Assembly: GCF_905147045.1 (NCBI RefSeq)
Contig: NC_065908.1
Coordinates: 7,874,001 to 7,938,000, forward strand
Reading direction: 5' to 3'
Length of the DNA: 64,000 nucleotides
Source: Nymphalis io
Taxonomy: Eukaryota; Arthropoda; Insecta; Lepidoptera; Nymphalidae
Shown: positions 41,472-51,099 of the stretch, piece by piece
Layout: each line of letters opens with the position of its first letter
How positions within the stretch are numbered: position 1 is the first letter of the stretch
Program-made: the position numbers and the translations under genes
The notes under the pieces: generated by a model
Told to the model about the DNA's origin: nothing
Database searches by the model: none
What the model saw: only the letters and a program-made list of their open reading frames with translations

Positions 41472-41540
41472 TTGGCGGTAAAGCTTAGTGCAAGCATTGG
41501 CGATGTGAGGGATGATTAATATCTCTTACAGCGCCAATTA
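41472..41540 (+). mobile_element. SINE-A deletion derivative
   Basis: The head GGCGGTAAAGCTTAGTGCAAG is fused directly to ATTGGCGATGTGAGGGATG and CTTACAGCGCCAAT, losing about 150 bp of the middle. Confidence 0.6.
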
Positions 41541-41548
41541 ACGCGCTT

Positions 41549-42059
41549 ACTTGCCAGTTTAAATAAAAATAATATACTATAATTCATTGAACACAATTTA
41601 ATTTCCCTTTACACTAAGCAAAGACCTCCCGTAAGAGTTCCCCGTGAACCACATAAATAGAGGAATATTAGACAACTGAGGAAAAAACCATTTGCAACAT
41701 TAAAACTCCAATTATAAATAATAAAAATGAGAAAGAAATACAGAACAATAATACAATTAATTTAATTACCCGGGAAAATTAAAGTCCCTAATTAAATTTC
41801 CTGAGTAGATTCAATCATATGACGTCATAGATATAGATAAATATAATACAGACGTTAATATATAAAACTGTTTTTATCTAAATTTAATTGTATATATACG
41901 CGTGAATTTATATGATACACAAAAATTTAGTAAAAAACTAACTTTCAAATATCGAAATAACAGCCGATAACGTTTCTTAATTATCAGTATTGTTAAAAAA
42001 ACCTACTACACCATTTTAGTAATAACTTGAATATAAAAACTTATAATCAAAGTATGAAA
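41549..42059. other. AT-rich stretch, nothing recognised
   Basis: No gene or repeat recognised. Confidence 0.55.
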
Positions 42060-42066
42060 ATCTTTG
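42060..42066. repeat. Target-site duplication of SINE-C, left
   Basis: ATCTTTG, repeated at 42342-42348. Confidence 0.75.
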
Positions 42067-42341
42067 ACGAGCCTGTTGGCGTGGTTGGTAGATACTTGCC
42101 TTTCACGCCGAAGGTTGTGGGTTCGTTTCCCACCCAGGACAGACATTTTGTGTGCATGAACATGTCTGTTTGTCCTGAGTCTGGGTGTAATTATCTATAT
42201 AAGTATGTATTTACAAAAGAAAAGTAGTATGTGTAGTATATCAGTTGTCTGGTTTCCATAGCACAAGCTTTGTACAAGCTTAATTTGGGGTCACATGGCC
42301 GTGTGTGAAAAATGTCCCAGGATATAATTATTATTATTATT
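42067..42341 (+). mobile_element. SINE-C copy, full length, with target-site duplication
   Basis: Head ACGAGCCTGTTGGCGTGG, B box GGTTCGTTTCC (one change), tail ATAATTATTATTATTATT. ATCTTTG flanks both ends. Confidence 0.94.
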
Positions 42342-42348
42342 ATCTTTG
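42342..42348. repeat. Target-site duplication of SINE-C, right
   Basis: ATCTTTG, partner of 42060-42066. Confidence 0.75.
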
Positions 42349-42529
42349 CTTTTTGCTTGCTTATTAATTATCGTATATCGTATTGCTTATTAATTGTCGT
42401 ATGTCGTCGTATTGTAGTCGTATAAATAATCTACATTCTATACGGAAAGATATAACTCAGATTAGGAAACCGCGAATAAAATGCGCGAAATTTTAATCTA
42501 TATATAAATTTGCAATACATTTATATATT

Positions 42530-42760
42530 ATCAAACAGCAATACTTGATATTGTTGTGTTCCGGTTTGAAGGATGAGTGAGCCAGTGTAATTACAGGCAC
42601 AAGGGACATAAAATCTTAGTTCCCAAGGTTGATGGCACATTGGCTATGTAAGCGATGGTTAACATTTCTTACAATGCCAATGTCTAAGGGCGTTTGGTGA
42701 CCACTTACCATCAGGTGGCCCATATGCTCGTCCGCCTTCCTATTCTATAATAAAAAAAAA
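42530..42760 (+). mobile_element. SINE-A copy, 5'-truncated, young
   Basis: Starts at TATCAAACAGCAATACTTGA and matches the young consensus through CCACTTACCATCAGGTGG to TATTCTATAATAAAAA. The first 60 or so bases are missing. Confidence 0.92.
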
Positions 42761-42812
42761 TCTCTACATGCAGTCTTTATAAGTATACTCGTATATTGAA
42801 TCCCAAATAAAT

Positions 42813-42940
42813 AACTAGTTTACGTTCGCCTTTATAAAAAAGTAGCTTATGTAATTTCATCATATTTGGATCAGTGGTTTCGGAAAGCGTAACAATCGGA
42901 CAGACAGAGTAACTTTTGCATTTATAATATTAGATGATAG
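42813..42940 (-). repeat. Family H copy, partial
   Basis: AAAGTAGCTTATGTAATTTC, CGGACAGACAGAGTAAC and CATTTATAATATTAGATG on the plus strand. Confidence 0.6.
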
Positions 42941-43235
42941 AAGAACGATATTGTGAACAAAGCTTTACAATTAAACAAACACCCTTTAATCTTCCAGCGT
43001 TCGAGAGCGTTCCCTTCGATTCATTCACAATTAAAGAGAAAGCCCTCGTAATATTGGAGTGTTCCTGTCCTTAGCCGCTGATGGGGCAATCTATTTCAGC
43101 GCAAATAATTCGCTCTCTGCAAATATTAGCGATCTGATTATGTTTCGAGATTTGATGTGATACTTTGATGAAAACGAATGAATATACATTTGAAAGTTAA
43201 TTGGAATTTTTTATATTATTTATATTATATAAAAA
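42941..43235. other. Unassigned AT-rich stretch
   Basis: Nothing recognised. Confidence 0.5.
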
Positions 43236-43541
43236 GCTGAGATGGCCCTGTGGTAAGAACGCGTGAATCTTAACCGATGATCGTGGGTTCAAACCCGGGT
43301 AAGCACCACTGAATTTTCATGTGCTTAATTTGTGATTATAATTCATCTCGTGCTTTACGGTGAAGGAAAACATCGTGAGGAAACCTGCATGTGTCTAATT
43401 TCATTGAAGTTCTGCCACATGTGTATTCCACCAATCCGTATTGGAGCAGCGTTGAATAAGCCCCAAAACCTTCTCCTCAAAAAGAGGAGAGGAGGCCTTT
43501 AGCCCAGCAGTGGGACATTCACAGGCTGTTACGGTTACGGT
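43236..43541 (+). mobile_element. SINE-B copy, full length
   Basis: Head GCTGAGATGGCCCTGTGG, B box GGGTTCAAACCC, tail TTTAGCCCAGCAGTGGGAC and AGGCTGTTACGGTTACGG. Good reference copy. Confidence 0.95.
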
Positions 43542-43865
43542 ATATATCACTTTTATTATTTAGTTGTTTTTTTTAAACACATATGTTATACTTTAAAAAA
43601 CTCACGAAAACAAGTCTTTTTTGCTGTGTGATCTTGTTTATAACTAGCATTGTGCGTTTACGGCTACGCCTACGGATTTATAAATATATATTCAAGTTTT
43701 CATTCAAAAGATTGATACTTTGAATGAGTGAATTGAATGGAGTCAAACATAGAATAGCACCTTAAAATCAATATTTTGCAAGATACTTTATTAGTATGCC
43801 TCTGCATTATGAAACGACAGTATTCTGAAAACTCGTCTGTATGTCTTATGTTTATCTAGCAGTCT
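43542..43865. other. AT-rich stretch, nothing recognised
   Basis: No gene or repeat recognised. Confidence 0.5.
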
Positions 43866-44133
43866 AGTAACAACCTGTGAATGTCTATTTATTTTTTTGA
43901 AGAAGCTTTTTCCACCACGCTACTCCAATGCGGGTTGGTGAAATACAAATGTGGCAGAATTTCAGTCAAATTTGACACATGCAAGTTTCCTCACGATGTT
44001 TTCCTTCACCGCCAAGCACGAGATGAATTATAAACACAGATTAAGCACATGAAAATTTAATGGTGCTTGCCCGGATTTGAACCCACGATCATCGGTTAAG
44101 ATTCACGCGTTCTAACCACTGGGCCATCCCGGA
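43866..44133 (-). mobile_element. SINE-B copy with deleted 3' hairpin
   Basis: AACAACCTGTGAATGTC joins a T-rich run and GAAGAAGCTTTTTCCACC, so the GA-rich arms and most of the tail are lost. The head CTAACCACTGGGCCATCC is intact. Confidence 0.9.
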
Positions 44134-44151
44134 TTTTTCTTATGTTTATGC

Positions 44152-44442
44152 TTTTTTTTATAGAATAGGAAGGTGGACGAGCATATGGGCCACCTGATGG
44201 TAAGTGGGCACCAAACGCCCGTAGACATTGGCATTGTAAGAAATGTCAACCATCGCTTACATAGCCAATGCGCCACCAACCTTGGGAACTAAGATTTTAT
44301 GTCCCTTGTGCCTGTAATTACACTGGCTCACTCACCCTTCAAACCGGAACACAACAATATCAAGTATTGCTGTTTTGCGGTAGAATATCTGATGAGTGGG
44401 TGGTACCTACCCAGACGAGCTTGCACAAAGCCCTACCACCAG
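44152..44442 (-). mobile_element. SINE-A copy, full length, young
   Basis: Nearly identical to 28746-29048 and 58306-58605. It lies only 18 bp from the SINE-B copy on the same strand. Confidence 0.95.
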
Positions 44443-45437
44443 CTTCGAGTTAGTAGTAGTTAGTTGCTTATATAATTACGTAGGAAGCGTGTCAATGAGA
44501 ATATGATTCCGAATGATTAACGAGACAAATAAAATAGTAATTTCATTTCCAAAATTTGGAATAAAGTTTGAAACATTTATAACACAATTTAACACACAAG
44601 TGAAAAAATTTTAATTTAATTATTCTCTCAAATTATATTGAATTTCATATGATATATATATGACAGTGTATATATATGTGTGTGTGCTGTAAATCATAAA
44701 TGTTGCGTTTTAATACGCGTATAGAAATAAAAATGAAAAATATTTATTGCAATTCAAATGCAATCGCGATATTTTTTATCTCCATTTCTCTTTAAAACAT
44801 CCGCAAAATATCAGAACTGCGAAGCTGTCACTGTCTAATTAAAAAAAATTGTCCATTTATTTTATTTTTTTAAATATCGAGATGAATTCAGTAAATATTT
44901 AAATAGCGACTGACGCTTGAGAAATATTTTTAATAGAAAAAATTGATAAAATAAACAGTAATTCCTTTCATTAGTGTTGTCTTGGAGAAACAGTCTGACA
45001 GATCTCTCTTGGGACATATTTCTTATATTTTTTGCTCATTTGCACGAGGTTTGCTCGTCGCTATTTGCTCGAAGCCATAATAATGTAATTGTCTTCCTGA
45101 CATATTTATTTATATATTACATATTGTGGTAAATTAAAAAAATATGATTTTAATTATATAAATTAAGAAGAGAATGGTAGCATCTCATGATAAGTCGTTA
45201 TATCTACCCAAACCAAATAATGATGAGACCATTCTTTGAATTTTGGGGTATAAAGTGTTGGTACGACTTATAATTAATCAGCCATTTCCACAAAACAATC
45301 GAACAAAAATAATATTCAGACTCTGTTCATAAAAAAATATTATACAATATAAAAAACATAAAAATAAACATATAAAAAATATATACATATTGATGAATTA
45401 AGAGCCTCCTCCTTTGAAGTCGTAAAAAAACTGTTTC
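44443..45437. other. AT-rich stretch, nothing recognised
   Basis: AT and GT dinucleotide runs at about 44651-44688. No gene is seen. Confidence 0.6.
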
Positions 45438-45448
45438 AAGGAATTATA
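45438..45448. repeat. Target-site duplication of SINE-B, left
   Basis: AAGGAATTATA, repeated at 45770-45780. Confidence 0.85.
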
Positions 45449-45769
45449 GGTGGGTTAGGTAACAGCCTGTGAATGTCCCACTGCTGAGCTAAGGCCTCCT
45501 CTCCCTTTTTGAGGAGAAGGTTTGCAACTTATTCCACCACGCTGCTCCAATGCGGATTAGTGGAATGCACATGTGGCAGAATTTCAGTAAAATTAGACAC
45601 ATGCAGGTTTCATCACGATGTTTTCCTTCGCCGTAAAGCACGAGATGAATTATAATCACAAATTAAGCACATAAAAATTCAGTGGTGTTTACCTGGGTTT
45701 GAACCCACAATCATTGGTTAAGATTCACGCGTTCTTACCACTGGGCCATCTCGGCTTTGTTAGCAAGCC
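45449..45769 (-). mobile_element. SINE-B copy, full length, with target-site duplication
   Basis: AACAGCCTGTGAATGTCCC to CCACTGGGCCATCTCGGC, flanked by an exact 11-bp duplication. It includes about 10 extra bases at the tail side (GTGGGTTAGG) and about 13 at the head side. Confidence 0.95.
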
Positions 45770-45780
45770 AAGGAATTATA
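45770..45780. repeat. Target-site duplication of SINE-B, right
   Basis: AAGGAATTATA, partner of 45438-45448. Confidence 0.85.
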
Positions 45781-47925
45781 ATATAAAATATTTCAATAAA
45801 ATTATTTTTAAATGTAAAAAATATTCAAATTGAAACATAAATGTAAATAAAAATACAAGAAACTCTCAATAAATACAATTGAGCAAAATAATTAAAAAGT
45901 GAAGCAAATAAAAAAAATGACACGACCCCACGAAGCTAAAAACCCTTCACTAAAGTCATTTGATATTTAACAGACATAACCGTAACCAAGATCGTTGATC
46001 CCTGACACGTGGGAGGAATATAAAAAAATATATTAAATGAGAACATTCTGGAAGGATATGAGGGTTCTAGGTTCACTGGATTTTGTGCGAAAGACATTTC
46101 TGACCGATCACTTTTCGGTTTTAAGGTTGAAGAGGATATCTGTCATTTTGAAATGGAAGTTTATCCGAAACGAATATATATTTTTCTTATACGAATGAAA
46201 AAGTCGTTAAGGTTAATGTAAGGTGTATATTTACTAAGGACATTTTTATTCTAAATAAAATTATATTTAGTAGACTCTTATGAGCACGTATGAATTGGCG
46301 TTTTAGAAGGTTAATTAAACGAAAAACTATTTAAGAAAATAACTAGTTAAAATCCCAATAGTCATCACGTGCTTGTAAAATGTATTCAGGTTCAAGTGCT
46401 AGTAAGATTTTATTTAAGTAAGTAAGTAAGTTTTAATTGGTTTGTTTTTAATATTTTAAAATTTGTTAGTATAAAGTTTTCTTATCTGGCCTCGTAATTA
46501 TAACAAAATATATCTTATTCAAATAAGTTCTTACGAGGAATTTTTGAAATTTTGATTTGAATCCTCGTATAAATTATTACATTTTACATTTTTTCAGTCA
46601 CTAGTATTCATTCGTTTTGGTAATCAGTTTGGTAAAAAAAGTTTATATATAAAAATAGCACATATTAAAAATTAAGCATCGAACACAGAATTATACATAC
46701 AATAACTTACAATATGATATCAGATAAAATAATCTTTCTACTTTAAGCCATTTGTTTACTTCTTTACTCTTCTTTACTCTTCTTCTATATGAATGTCATC
46801 ATTATATAATGTATATCACAATAACAAGCTCTTATGCATAACTTACAGATGACTTATAGTAAAGTGCACGTTATGATTTTAATTACAAATACTAGCTTTC
46901 AAAAACCGGAAAATTAAGATATTTTTCAGATTCACAAAAAGTATCATAAATCTTTTAAATTACCCAGCAATGTAAGTGACACAAACAGAATCCAACTAGT
47001 CGAAAAAACCAGCCATGTTTTCGTCCGTAGAACTGGAAAAATCCAGTTAGAACCGGTCCGAACTAGTTGCCGCCGTTGCTAACACCGAGGATTATTGGTG
47101 CTCGAGCGGATTTGCTTCCACGCTTCTGAATTCACATAAGGTATGCTTGTTAGAGCAGAAAAATTTGGAACAGGTAGGATTCTTGTGAATTACATATTTT
47201 ATCACTTTTCTTAAAAAAAAAACAGATGAAGAATATCTGTTTTTGAATATTGAGGATAAAAATGTTATTTATATTATATCATGAAACGTTTATAATCGTT
47301 GTATATTCTAATTATTTCAATTTGTCGAATACATTATCAACATAATTAAATTATAATTAAAAATATATTTATAATTGAATATATACAAAAATTGCAACCT
47401 AATTATGAGTTAATAATGTATCAAAATATTTAAAAAAACTAGATTTTTACAAAATATTACAAAAACTAAAAAAGTCGCTACATTTCCATATAACTCTTCT
47501 GAATATCTTAAAAACAATCGAAATTTGTTTGTTCACCGAATTTAAACTACGTCGACTTCACAAACTAGCGATCGACAAAAGTTCCGAGTTAATTCCTTTG
47601 TGCAGCTTTCGAAGAAAAACATCTGAGCAGAAAAATATCAACACAATTGCGTTTGAAAAAGAGTGAACAAGAAGCGTTAAGTTAAAAACGCTTTGAAGAA
47701 AGGCCAGCGTAGGTAATTGTGAAAAAATATATTTTCAACAGCATTTAAGAAAAGTTTCGTGGACCCGCGTGTATTTAAGAATCTTTAAGCGACGCCCGTG
47801 AAAGGGGTGACCTTTTATTGTTCTTTATAACACAGCTATTAAATCGTAAAGGATTTATATTCTTTATAGATAACACAATTCAGTTACAATTAAGGCAAGT
47901 AAATAAGCTATATTTTTATGTTTTA
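45781..47925. other. Geneless AT-rich stretch
   Basis: About 2.1 kb free of recognised repeats, one of the longest such tracts here. It holds a short TAAG repeat (46415-46430) and scattered A/T runs, but no coding signal. Confidence 0.6.
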
Positions 47926-48083
47926 TTATAGCATAGGTAGATGGTCAAGCATAAGGGCCACCTGATGGTAAGTGGTCACCAACGCCGATAGACATTGGCA
48001 TTGTAAGAAATATATTAACCATCGCTTACATTGCCAATGCATCACCAACATTAGGAACTAGGATGTTATGTCCCTTGTGCCTA
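47926..48083 (-). mobile_element. SINE-A 3' half
   Basis: GGGCCACCTGATGGTAAGTG, TAGACATTGGCATTGTAAG and ATGTTATGTCCCTTGTGCC in minus order. It stops before the GGCTCACTCACC block. Confidence 0.85.
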
Positions 48084-48490
48084 ACACACACACCTAAGAT
48101 ACACAGGTTTCAATTTCGAGCACAAGATGGATCACACAAATTAAACTCATAATATAATGGTTACACGATTTTGGTTGACGTCATGGTTACCATCTAATAT
48201 GTAATAAAACTTATATGGTTAAAAATATTGTCATACAAACAGAGGTTCAAATGTGCTTGTAGGACTTTTAAATCTAGAAACAGCTTGGAATTGTTTTTTT
48301 TTCGAATAATATAGGAATAAGTTTAATAACAGAAAATAGGCAAAATTTACGGAATTGAAGGGTAAAAACATTTAATTTATTTAATTTGAAAGCTGAAAAG
48401 TTTATATTTATTTACTAATTGAGATAGTTATACTTATCACACCACAACTTATCACAACACTTAAAATTAACAAATGAAACAGATATTTTA
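48084..48490. other. AT-rich stretch, nothing recognised
   Basis: A short CACACACA run lies near 48086. No gene is seen. Confidence 0.5.
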
Positions 48491-48768
48491 CTGGCGGTGG
48501 TGTGCAAGCTCGTCTGGGTAGGTACCACCCACTCATCAGATATTCTACCGCAAAACAGCAATACTTGATATTGTTGTGTTCCGGTTTGAATGGTGAGTGA
48601 GCCAGTGTAATTACAGGCACAAGGGACATAAAATCTTAGTTCCCAAGGTTGGTGGCGCATTGGCTATAAGCGATGGTTGACATTTCTTACAATGCCAATG
48701 TCTAAGGGCGTTTGGTAAACACTTCATCAGGTGGCCCATATGCTTCCTATTCTATATAAAAAAAAAAC
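48491..48768 (+). mobile_element. SINE-A copy, young, small deletions
   Basis: CTGGCGGTGG then TGTGCAAGCTCGTCTGGG, so AGAGCTT is missing from the head. CTCGTCCGCC is missing near the end. Confidence 0.93.
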
Positions 48769-49125
48769 ATTTTGAAGTCATACGTTACTTTTTACTACAA
48801 CCATCAGTAGTCACATCCCATCAAAAACAATATTAGATTTCTAAATTATCATATTAAATGTCTTATTTTTCTAATTATGCGAAATGGAGAAATTCTGCAA
48901 TATGAATGTGAAAAAATGTGAAAAAAAAATAAAAAATATTAGACCTGTAAAATTGGATGTATGTTCCGTCCTTTAAACTAAATGTAGTTTTTAATATTTG
49001 AAAATTCTTTTATTAAAAATCGGACACTAGTTTGGGGGTTATAAGGGCTAGAACCGATAGTATTTCCTTTTCTCTTTAGTTTACATACTTCTAAAGTCAG
49101 ATAGAGTCATGGTAGAACCAAGTAC
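48769..49125. other. AT-rich stretch, nothing recognised
   Basis: No gene or repeat recognised. Confidence 0.5.
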
Positions 49126-49336
49126 TTTTTCACGCAGTGAAAAACCCAGAAAGACTCCCACGCGAGGGGCCAGGTTATGTGGGATTCTTACCCACTAAAA
49201 CCACTGCGATGGCCGTCCTCAGCACGGATCGGAGAAACTGCGGGATTGTGTTGATATAACGCGTCCGTGGCCCCTTTCGTGCTGTGCTCGTACTCGTGCT
49301 TAACGGTGCTCTCCTCAGGGGGTGAAGGTATAGGAA
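49126..49336 (+). repeat. Family E fragment, GC-rich
   Basis: The words GTGAAAAACCCAGAAAGACT, GCGAGGGGCCAGGTTATGTG, ACCACTGCGATGGCCGTCC and CCCCTTTCGTGCTGTGCTCG form a block that I recall from lepidopteran retroelement-derived repeats. It is much more GC-rich than its surroundings. A reverse relative is at 5815-5912. Confidence 0.55.
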
Positions 49337-49847
49337 CCTAAAGTCTAAGTTATCCTAAATCAGTGTAATGAATTCGAGAGTGAGTTTTTTTATTTGCTGT
49401 TTTGTTACTACTACTGTAATTTATTGAAATATCATGGTACAGAATAGGACACCGGTTAGCAAAGAACTTTGCATTAATTAATAAAATTTTGACGTTGATT
49501 ATATTATGTAACAATTCGAAAAAATACTTAACAAAACAGTAGTGTACAATGAAGAGTATAAAATGGAGCGAATTTACACAATCCTTTTGGTTACGGGTTC
49601 CAACATCCAGTTGACGGATAAGTTATAAACACGTCACTTTTCTTTATAATATTAATTGAATACTCCAATAGAAGGAAACCCACCAACTTGAATTGACGTA
49701 TTGTATTGTATGTATTGTTGTATATGTTGTTCGTTTAAAAACGTCACCGTTTAAATTGTAAAGATCGTTTATATAATATTTTATTTGTCTTATAAGTCTA
49801 CACAGATTACGAATTAACAAAAAATAATGAACGGAAATTTCAATCCT
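49337..49847. other. AT-rich stretch, nothing recognised
   Basis: No gene or repeat recognised. Confidence 0.55.
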
Positions 49848-49982
49848 TACTAATATAAAGTGAGTTTGTTTGTTACGCTTTCACGCCTTTATTAATATTA
49901 TACACATATATATTATTTTAATCAAGGATACAGAAAAGTGTACCTGACACCCACCCCACAAATGCGGGTGAAACCACAGACG
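49848..49982 (+). repeat. Family H copy, internally deleted
   Basis: ACTAATATAAAGTGAGTTTG, TTACGCTTTCACGCC and AATGCGGGTGAAACCAC. Confidence 0.5.
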
Positions 49983-50487
49983 GAAACGAGTTCACAATAA
50001 AAACATATAAAATTTCGTTAATTAATAAGTAACAATAATAATCCCTTTCGATTAGGTTAGGTCAATTTTTTTTAATTTAACTGAAATAGGCAAGTTTTAT
50101 TAAAAACAATATACGTCGTTAGTAATTTATCGGCAGTATACTAATTTTGTTTAGATTTATACAAACTAACGAACGTTACAAACGTTACTTTGTTAACTAC
50201 ACTTTCAAATTAAAAACTTTAAAAGACATAAAAAATGAATGAGTTACGTAATAGCCCGTCAGAAATATAAACTTTCGAAACGATAATGTAATAAAGTAAA
50301 AATACATAAAGCAGTGAGGAGCCAAACTAGCCCAGTACAAAGTTTAACCATAATTTCAGCTATCCCGGGATTACGCTTCCATTATCATTCAAGTCGGTAC
50401 TGTCGCCCTCAACATAGTTGTTCGCATAGAATATGATATGCAGAAATGACATCAAACAGAGCGGAAAACATTAATTATTATCATCCG
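49983..50487. other. AT-rich stretch, nothing recognised
   Basis: No gene or repeat recognised up to the LINE start, whose exact position is uncertain. Confidence 0.5.
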
Positions 50488-51099
50488 TGCAGTGACGGAG
50501 AAAGAATACATTTCACTGCCCCTCTCTTTCCCATGGGTGTCGTAAGAGGCGACTAAGGTATATCTGAGCGACCATCTGCTCATCTGGTGGTAGGATGCTA
50601 ACATCCGCCTGGCTTGTTACCACCGTACGCATGGTGAAAAACTCGTGAAGTGGCTTGCAGCCGCGTTTCGAGGTCAGCCAGCGTACAGCCAGAGCCCGAG
50701 CGAGTATTGCTGCGATGGGTGTTGGTCCGGTTGGAGACGGCTGTTGAACCAATGCCGGGGGAAACTGTATTGACCTGCCGGTCAGGGAGACCCGAAGAAA
50801 CGGCTGTTCCGCTGGCCGCCCGTGACATAGTACAGGGGCCCGAGCGTGCCTAACCAGCTCGTGAGGCTGCCCCACCAGGCCACGCATAATCTCGGGGTGG
50901 ACCGTCGTGCCGGTTGGTGACCGGTAGGTGGGGTCCCGGCGGCCACTTCCGGGGGGGTTCGGGGGCCCTTCCGTCCGGCGGGTCAGTGTATTTTTCCTTT
51001 TGGCAACCACTTGGGGAAACACGCCTCCACACTTTGCCCATCCTTATCGTGGCAATACATCGCTCGCTTCACGTCTCTTTTCCATTTAATTTCTCCCAA
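50488..51099 (+). promoter_or_regulatory. LINE 5' leader, probable internal promoter region
   Basis: GC-rich leader preceding the ORF start. LINEs of this type usually carry an internal pol II promoter here, but no specific motif was recognised. The frame stays open back to 50914, so some coding potential upstream of the chosen ATG cannot be excluded. Confidence 0.4.
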
